Assembly: GCA_016214425.1 (NCBI GenBank)
Contig: JACRON010000192.1
Coordinates: 1-10,186 of the forward strand
DNA: 10,186 nucleotides
DNA from: Nitrospirota bacterium
GTDB lineage: Bacteria; Nitrospirota; CAKKRA01; 9FT-COMBO-42-15
Reading direction: 5' to 3'
The notes under the pieces were generated by a model. The model saw only the letters and a program-made list of their open reading frames with translations. It did not search any database and was not told the origin of the DNA. Positions 5,425 through 10,186 of the stretch are shown here, piece after piece. The translations under genes and the position numbers were made by a program. Within the stretch, counting starts at the first letter, position 1, and each line of letters opens with the position of its first letter.

Positions 5425-7764
5425 TTATGCCGCCTCTATCCTGAGCGCCTTCAATGTCGCAGAATTGGCGACAACAGAAAGCGAGCTCAAGGCCATAGCT
5501 GCTGCCGCAATTATAGGATTCAGGAGTCCAAATGCAGCAATAGGTATGCCGATAGTATTATAAATAAATGCCCAGAATAGGTTCTGCTTTATCTTTCGCA
5601 TTGTTGCCCTGCTTAGTTTAATGCCCTTGATAACATCCCTCAGGTCATTCCTTACAAGTATAATACCGCCTGCCTCCTTTGCCACATCAGATCCGCTCCC
5701 TATGGCTATTCCAATATCCGCCTGCGCAAGGGCAGGGGAATCGTTTATCCCATCCCCGACCATTGCAACGACCTTGCCTTCGTTCTGGAGTCTTTTAATG
5801 ACCTTTGCCTTATCGCCAGGGAGGACATTGGAGATAATCTTGTTGATTCCTATCTTTGCCCCTATGGCCTTTGCTGTCCTTTCATTATCTCCTGTAAGCA
5901 TAACAACCTCAACCTTCTCAGCTTTAAGACCCCTAATTACATCTTCGGCATGTTCTTTCAGGGTATCAGCAACAGCGATCAATCCCAATAATCCCCCCTC
6001 ACCCCCCTTTATTAAAGGGGGGCTGGGGGGATTGATGGCAATAATCATCACAGTGTTGCCATTTTCCTCAAGCCTTGATATGATTGTTTCTTTATCTTCA
6101 ATAGAAATGTCCATCTCTTTCATAAGCCTTCTATTGCCAATAAGGATTCCCATACCCTGAGCCTTTGCCTTAACGCCATGACCTGGGATAGCCTCAAATA
6201 TCTCAGCATCAGGGACAGAAAGCCCCGTCATATTTGCCATTTTTATTATAGCCTCTGCAAGCGGATGTTCCGAGCCCTTCTCAGCTATAGCTGCAAGCAG
6301 GAGAACCTCTTCTTTTTTAATCCCTTGAGCTGGGACTATTTCAGTAACCTCAGGCTCGCCTTTTGTGAGTGTGCCTGTCTTGTCAAATACTATTATGTTC
6401 AGTTTTTCCGCCCTTTCAAGATATTCAGCCCCCCTTATTAGTATCCCCATTTCAGCCCCCTTGCCAACCCCAACCATTAAGGCTGCAGGTGTCGCAATGC
6501 CGAGCGCGCAGGGGCAGGCTATAATCAGAACCGCTACAAAGGACAAAAGCGCCATTGTAAAGTTCCCTATAAGCAGCCAGATAATGGCAGATAAAAATGC
6601 AACCCCGATAACCGCTGGAACAAAATAGGAGGCTACCCTGTCAGCGAGCCTCTGAATCTGCGCTGATGATGACTGTGCCTCCTCAACCATCTTTATTATC
6701 TGACTCAATGTTGTGTCAGCACCAACCCGCGTTGTCCTAAATTTAAAGGAGCCAACCTTGTTGATTGTTCCTCCGATTATCTCGTCGCCTGCCTCCTTTT
6801 CAACTGGGACACTTTCTCCTGTTATCATCTTTTCATCCACAGAGGAGTGGCCATCTAACACAACACCGTCTGTGGGTATTTTTTCTCCTGGCCTGACAAC
6901 AACAATCTCATCAACCATAAGCGATTCAGCAGGAATTTCAACCTCAGCGCCTTCTCTTATAACCCTTGCTGTTTGAGGCTTGAGGTCAAGGAGCTTGCGA
7001 ATAGCAGCAGAACTCCGTTTCTTGATTATCTCTTCCATATACTTGCCGAGCAGGACAAAGGCAATTATAATAGCTGAAACCTCAAAATAGACATTCTCCT
7101 CCTTAACAGGCAATATGCCGGGAAAGAAGACGACAAAGGCGCTATAAATATACGCAGTGGATGTGCCAATGGCAATAAGGAGATCCATATTGGCTACCCT
7201 GTTTATGATGGCCTGCCATGCGCCTACAAAAAACCCCTTTCCGCCAAAAATCATAATCGGTGTTGTAATAATAAACAGCCATACTCCCCATGTAAACCAC
7301 GGCAGCCATGGTATTGGCACCCATGTGAGGATTGTAGCCCCTGCGGCAAGGCCCAGAAATACCGCTGCCCTGAAGATTGCAAGGACAAGGACGCCTGTGA
7401 GGGCAATGGCGACCCTCCTCTTCATTGACTTAAGCTCTGCCTCTGGCGCCTCAAAAGTCCTTACACAGCTCTCACTGCAGAAATAGTATGTCCTTCCTCC
7501 GACCTCTCTCTTTATAGAGCGATCCTTTGGGATAACCATCCCGCATATCGGGTCTTTTGCCATCTCACTCATAGCCTTTGGTATTGTAGGGATCGCCTTT
7601 TCCATTTGATTAACTTTTCCACTTATAAAGAGCTCGGGGCTTTTATCAAAATTTTCCTTACACGGCATTGAGCAGAAGTAGTAGATGACACCCTTATATG
7701 CGGATGTTGCAACTGCGTCCTTTTCTTCTATTGTCATTTTACAAACAGGGTCTATGGCCATCAT
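5425..7764 (-). CDS. copA: Cu(I)-type P1B ATPase with two N-terminal YHS domains
   Basis: This 779-residue ATPase should export Cu(I) (or Ag(I)) from the cytoplasm. It has YHS domains at about 3-46 (DPVCKM, YYFC, C35) and 68-108 (DPICGM, YYFC, C100) and no HMA domain. Eight membrane helices start near 117. Motifs in order: TGES (315-318), CPC in helix 6 (417-419), DKTGT (461-465), SEHPL (H500), then TGDN and [15 protein letters not shown] in helix 7 and MALSS in helix 8 are the Cu(I)-type (P1B-1) signature. A 14-residue Pro/Gly insert ([14 protein letters not shown]) from palindromic repeat B sits near residue 578, before [10 protein letters not shown] chose ATG 7764: GGGAG lies 6 bp upstream and ATGA overlaps the stop of the preceding methyltransferase; a longer frame reaches 7791. 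Unlike the copA at the left end, this gene is intact. Confidence 0.93.
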   Translation of the reverse strand: MMAIDPVCKMTIEEKDAVATSAYKGVIYYFCSMPCKENFDKSPELFISGKVNQMEKAIPTIPKAMSEMAKDPICGMVIPKDRSIKREVGGRTYYFCSESCVRTFEAPEAELKSMKRRVAIALTGVLVLAIFRAAVFLGLAAGATILTWVPIPWLPWFTWGVWLFIITTPIMIFGGKGFFVGAWQAIINRVANMDLLIAIGTSTAYIYSAFVVFFPGILPVKEENVYFEVSAIIIAFVLLGKYMEEIIKKRSSAAIRKLLDLKPQTARVIREGAEVEIPAESLMVDEIVVVRPGEKIPTDGVVLDGHSSVDEKMITGESVPVEKEAGDEIIGGTINKVGSFKFRTTRVGADTTLSQIIKMVEEAQSSSAQIQRLADRVASYFVPAVIGVAFLSAIIWLLIGNFTMALLSFVAVLIIACPCALGIATPAALMVGVGKGAEMGILIRGAEYLERAEKLNIIVFDKTGTLTKGEPEVTEIVPAQGIKKEEVLLLAAIAEKGSEHPLAEAIIKMANMTGLSVPDAEIFEAIPGHGVKAKAQGMGILIGNRRLMKEMDISIEDKETIISRLEENGNTVMIIAINPPSPPLIKGGEGGLLGLIAVADTLKEHAEDVIRGLKAEKVEVVMLTGDNERTAKAIGAKIGINKIISNVLPGDKAKVIKRLQNEGKVVAMVGDGINDSPALAQADIGIAIGSGSDVAKEAGGIILVRNDLRDVIKGIKLSRATMRKIKQNLFWAFIYNTIGIPIAAFGLLNPIIAAAAMALSSLSVVANSATLKALRIEAA
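5991..6033. repeat. Palindromic repeat, copy B, in frame inside the intact ATPase gene
   Basis: A perfect 9-bp stem CCCCCCTTT / AAAGGGGGG with loop ATT lies at 6002-6022, with outer arms CCCCCCTCA and CTGGGGGGATT. It differs from copy A chiefly in the loop and outer left arm. It adds [14 protein letters not shown] to the catalytic region, where other P1B ATPases have a short turn before the LIAVADTLK strand. Confidence 0.88.
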
Positions 7765-8369
7765 CTTTTTCTCCCAACACCAAATATGCATATTTTTCTG
7801 AAATGCTTTAAATTAATTATATCCACTTTGTTATCTTTAAGTTCATCCCTGAACTCTTCAAAACTAAACATCCCTCCCTCAGGATGAGTTGCAATTACGC
7901 TGAACAGTGAACCTTTCGTAAAAATGCCTGTAAAGCCACGAAGGGGTTCTTCAAAGAAAAATTCCCCTCCATGTTTTAAAACCCTCGCAATTTCCTTTAT
8001 TGTCTTTCCCCAGTCTTCCATATGATGTATAACCCCAAAGGAAAAGACCGCATCAAATGTCTCATCAGATTCATCCAGCGCCATTGCGTCGGATACCTTA
8101 AATTCTATCCTGTCCTTAAACTCTGTCTTAAGACCCCTTTTTGCCCTTTCAATCTGTTCAGGGTCTATGTCTGTGGCTATAACCCTATCAGTCCCGAATT
8201 GCTCAACTATTATCTCAGCACCTATTCCCCTGCCACACCCAATCTCAAGACATAAAGGATATTTCTTAAGGCTCCCCATCTTTCTCAGCATCGGCCCTTC
8301 TATATACCGTTGACCAAATGCCCTGATGGGGTTGTTCGTTATAAATTTTTCTACGAGGTTAAGTTTCAC
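7761..8369 (-). CDS. Soluble class I SAM-dependent methyltransferase
   Basis: This 202-residue protein lacks a signal or membrane segment. It has motif I LEIGCGRG (41-48), the acidic end of strand 2 in ATDIDP (65-70), and [12 protein letters not shown] with VLKHGG, so it is a complete Rossmann-fold methyltransferase of the Methyltransf_11/25 type. The substrate is unknown. The start is GTG at 8369, 24 bp after the stop of the Met-rich protein gene, with only a distant GAGAGG; the N-terminus ([16 protein letters not shown]) looks like a natural family start, so I keep it. Its TGA stop overlaps the ATG of the copper ATPase (ATGA), which means coupled translation. A different, membrane-bound methyltransferase follows the ATPase, so the transporter is flanked by two of them. 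A link to copper handling is inferred from position only. Confidence 0.87.
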   Translation of the reverse strand: MKLNLVEKFITNNPIRAFGQRYIEGPMLRKMGSLKKYPLCLEIGCGRGIGAEIIVEQFGTDRVIATDIDPEQIERAKRGLKTEFKDRIEFKVSDAMALDESDETFDAVFSFGVIHHMEDWGKTIKEIARVLKHGGEFFFEEPLRGFTGIFTKGSLFSVIATHPEGGMFSFEEFRDELKDNKVDIINLKHFRKICIFGVGRKR

Positions 8370-8393
8370 GGTTTAGCTGATAGCCTCTCACAT

Positions 8394-9119
8394 TTAGAGT
8401 TGATATTTAAATATCCGCTCGCTCACACCAGCGACGGCCTTAACAACAATTTCCACTGTCTTTGTACGCGGGTTTTCAAACTCCACAACTGCTGAGCGGT
8501 GATGCCCTGAACCCTCCTGTGATCTTATCCTTGTTTTATACTCCTTCCCATCAGCCCTGAGAATGATTATCTCGTCAAATTTATATTCGTCGAAACTAAC
8601 AGTATGCGAATCAAGGACAATCTTAAAGCTCAAAACACCGTTCTTTCCTTCAAAGGATACCTTAGTAGTAACCCCTGCCTCTGATTTTTCCTGAGTTTTT
8701 TGTGGGCTGTTCTTCTGCACATCTTTTTTTGGTTCAGCAGCGCCCATGCCCCCCTTCATCTCCTGCATCATCATGCCCCTCATCTCGGACATCATCTTTT
8801 CCATCCTCTCCATCATCTTATCCACCTCTTTCATCATCTCCTTCTTCTCAGCAGGCTTCGTCTCCTTCATAATATTCTTCTGCATCTTCATTATGTCCAT
8901 CATCATCTGCATCATATCCCTCATCATCATTCCCTGTCCCATCATCATGCCTTGGCCTGTCATCATCTGTTGACACTTCTGCATCATGCCTTCGTCCATC
9001 ATCATTCCCTGCCCCGTTTGTCCAGACTGTTCACCTGTCTTGCCGCCACCCATCTGCGCATTTGCATCAGTGATGCCTAAAACAAGCAAAACCGCTAAAA
9101 TAGTCATTAACCTATTCAT
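8394..9119 (-). CDS. Exported methionine-rich protein with C-terminal beta domain
   Basis: This 241-residue protein has a Sec signal peptide (about 1-21, ending ANA before QMGGG). Residues 23-125 contain about 35 methionines, first as GQGMMMGQG-type clusters and then spread over a charged, helical stretch (KKEMMKEVDKMMERMEKMM). A Lys/Gln-rich linker follows, then a compact, probably beta domain at about 150-241 with two adjacent His (206-207). There is one cysteine (C49). Such Met clusters bind Cu(I) and Ag(I) in the oxidising periplasm, as in CopA/PcoA-like proteins and CusF/CusB partners; by inference this is a periplasmic copper buffer. I do not recognise the C-terminal domain. AGGAGGAG just before ATG 9119 is a strong binding site. 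The gene lies 12 bp after the propeller gene and 24 bp before a methyltransferase. Confidence 0.82.
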   Translation of the reverse strand: MNRLMTILAVLLVLGITDANAQMGGGKTGEQSGQTGQGMMMDEGMMQKCQQMMTGQGMMMGQGMMMRDMMQMMMDIMKMQKNIMKETKPAEKKEMMKEVDKMMERMEKMMSEMRGMMMQEMKGGMGAAEPKKDVQKNSPQKTQEKSEAGVTTKVSFEGKNGVLSFKIVLDSHTVSFDEYKFDEIIILRADGKEYKTRIRSQEGSGHHRSAVVEFENPRTKTVEIVVKAVAGVSERIFKYQL

Positions 9120-9131
9120 CTTCTCCTCCTT

Positions 9132-10022
9132 TTATCTCCTCCATACCACCCATGATTTACCATCATCATCTGAGCGGTAGAGGGTAGTCTTATATGTTGC
9201 AGAGTAAATTATTTTTCTATCCTTCGGAGATGCTGCAATGTATCCTATGACATCGTTCTCATTAATACCCGTCCCAGCCTTACTCCAGCTATTTCCTCCA
9301 TCTGTACTTTTTAAGATACCCTCTTTAAATAAAGAAAGATACATCTCTTTCTTGTTATCTGGATATATGTATATTGCAAGTACAGGCGCATCTGATACAG
9401 CATTAATCTTCTTCCAGTTCGCACCACCATCATTGCTTTTATAAAGACCTTTGTTAGTCCCTGCCCATAAAATATTTGTATCTGCTGGGTCTATGGCAAG
9501 GGAGATGATCGGGGAATATGGACTTGGCTTATTCTCATCCTTTGGAGGCATGCCCTTTGCATCTGGAAATGCCCAGCTTTTACCTCCATCTATACTCTTA
9601 TACAATTTCCAGTACCATCCATAAATCACAGAAGGATTTGCGCTTAGTGCATGGAAATCCACATCGCCATCCAAAGATAATATCTCCCATGTCTTTCCCC
9701 TATCCAATGACCTCCTCAATCCCCTGTTTTTTCCTGTTGGCTGCTGATGGCCGCTGGTGTAAAAGGTTTTGCCGTCAGTGGATATACTGAATCCCATATA
9801 ATCTGACCTATCATCACCAACAAGTTCACACTCCTTTGAATCACATAAAAGCAGGCCGATATGAGTCCCTACATATATAGTTTCTGGGTTATCAGGATTT
9901 ATTGCAATACCGTGAATATGTGTAAGGGGAAGTTTTTCTTTTCCAATGGCATCGGCTAAATTTAGATTAAAAAAGAAAATGGCTGCAACCAGCGACAACA
10001 TGATAGTCTTTAAATTATTCAT
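9132..10022 (-). CDS. Exported Asp-box (BNR / sortilin-like) beta-propeller protein
   Basis: This 296-residue protein has a signal peptide (about 1-25, ending ADA) and five Asp-box motifs of the form SxDxGxxW: 105-112, 143-150, 196-203, 239-246 and 284-291. Each follows a blade pattern of the type NxxIxxGTxxGLYKS, so a six- or seven-bladed propeller is likely. It resembles bacterial exported proteins often named F510_1955-type glycosylhydrolase, but catalytic residues of sialidases are not evident, so binding rather than hydrolysis is plausible. C60 and C65 in the first part may form a disulfide or bind a metal. I chose ATG 10022: GGAGGA lies 8 bp upstream and it begins the signal peptide; an upstream frame reaches 10088 but overlaps the preceding gene. 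It lies between a DUF302-like gene and the Met-rich protein gene, so a role in the metal stress envelope is inferred. Confidence 0.83.
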   Translation of the reverse strand: MNNLKTIMLSLVAAIFFFNLNLADAIGKEKLPLTHIHGIAINPDNPETIYVGTHIGLLLCDSKECELVGDDRSDYMGFSISTDGKTFYTSGHQQPTGKNRGLRRSLDRGKTWEILSLDGDVDFHALSANPSVIYGWYWKLYKSIDGGKSWAFPDAKGMPPKDENKPSPYSPIISLAIDPADTNILWAGTNKGLYKSNDGGANWKKINAVSDAPVLAIYIYPDNKKEMYLSLFKEGILKSTDGGNSWSKAGTGINENDVIGYIAASPKDRKIIYSATYKTTLYRSDDDGKSWVVWRR

Positions 10023-10035
10023 TATAATATTCCTC

Positions 10036-10186
10036 CTATCTTGACTCATCAACAATACTGAGAATAAACCTGTCCACCTCATCTGCAATTGATTTAATAT
10101 CAGATTTGGGATAAAAATCTGCTATCACCCTTGGCCTTAAAGCGCTTATATAAGTCTTGCCATTCTGAACATAGACGCTTATCGGA
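10036..10186 (-). CDS. Probable DUF302 protein, C-terminal end only
   Basis: An open minus-strand frame enters from the right edge and ends with TAG at 10036-10038. The 49 visible residues read PISVYVQNGKTYISALRP, then an alternating strand and a helix SIADEVDRFILSIVDESR. This pattern (VxVYxxxGKxYISxxxP followed by a terminal amphipathic helix) is that of the end of DUF302 domains, small alpha/beta proteins of unknown function that often occur near redox or metal genes. The stop overlaps the ribosome binding site of the propeller gene, so it is upstream in the same operon. The assignment rests on a short segment and the N-terminus and start are not visible. Confidence 0.6.
   Translation of the reverse strand, partial: PISVYVQNGKTYISALRPRVIADFYPKSDIKSIADEVDRFILSIVDESR

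Noticed and set aside
1981..6033. CRISPR-like array from the spaced palindromes
   Set aside because: The copies are kilobases apart with genes between them, differ in flanks, and show no regular spacers.
8700..9080. Long plus-strand frame reading almost pure His and Leu
   Set aside because: It is the antisense shadow of the ATG-rich (Met-rich) gene: CAT triplets on the plus strand read as His. It has no ribosome binding site or independent support.

Overview
All genes that I can support lie on the minus strand and are transcribed from right to left. The window is a copper-type (soft metal) homeostasis cluster joined to an electron-transfer cassette. It holds two P1B-type ATPases with CPC motifs, a CsoR/FrmR-family repressor, four YHS metal-binding modules, a very methionine-rich exported protein, a Rieske iron-sulfur protein and two membrane-anchored c-type cytochromes. 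Moderate GC content, compact operons, TAT and Sec exported redox proteins and G/C-rich palindromic repeats encoding NPPSPP..KGGEGG suggest an uncultured-type Gram-negative anaerobe or microaerophile of the Nitrospirota / Desulfobacterota kind. That placement is inference; no marker gene is present.

Right part (10186 to 4602), in transcription order: the C-terminal end of a probable DUF302 protein, an exported Asp-box beta-propeller, an exported Met-rich protein, a soluble SAM methyltransferase, a complete P1B ATPase with two N-terminal YHS domains, and a second, membrane-anchored methyltransferase. Gaps are 0 to 24 bp and two of the genes overlap (ATGA), so this is probably one operon whose promoter lies outside the window.

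Middle part (4590 to 2802): a promoter directly behind the methyltransferase stop drives the Rieske protein, a CAMCH cytochrome and a CIACH cytochrome. No cytochrome b gene is present. Left part (2796 to 1): a second promoter directly behind the last cytochrome drives csoR, a small YHS protein and a copA-type ATPase that runs off the window. The two promoters are nearly the same (TTGACA, 18 bp, TACCCT inside a shared 23-bp site, 20 of 23 identical), so the CsoR-like repressor probably controls both its own copper operon and the Rieske/cytochrome operon.

Two features of genome dynamics stand out. The left copA is split by a perfect 34-bp tandem duplication; removing one copy restores a continuous frame. 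Four palindromic elements of one architecture (arm ending TTT, 3-nt loop, AAA arm) sit in the window, two of them in frame inside the ATPase genes. Overall model: the ATPases export Cu(I) from the cytoplasm, YHS/HMA modules and Met-rich proteins buffer it, and the Rieske/cytochrome set gives a periplasmic redox function under the same metal signal.
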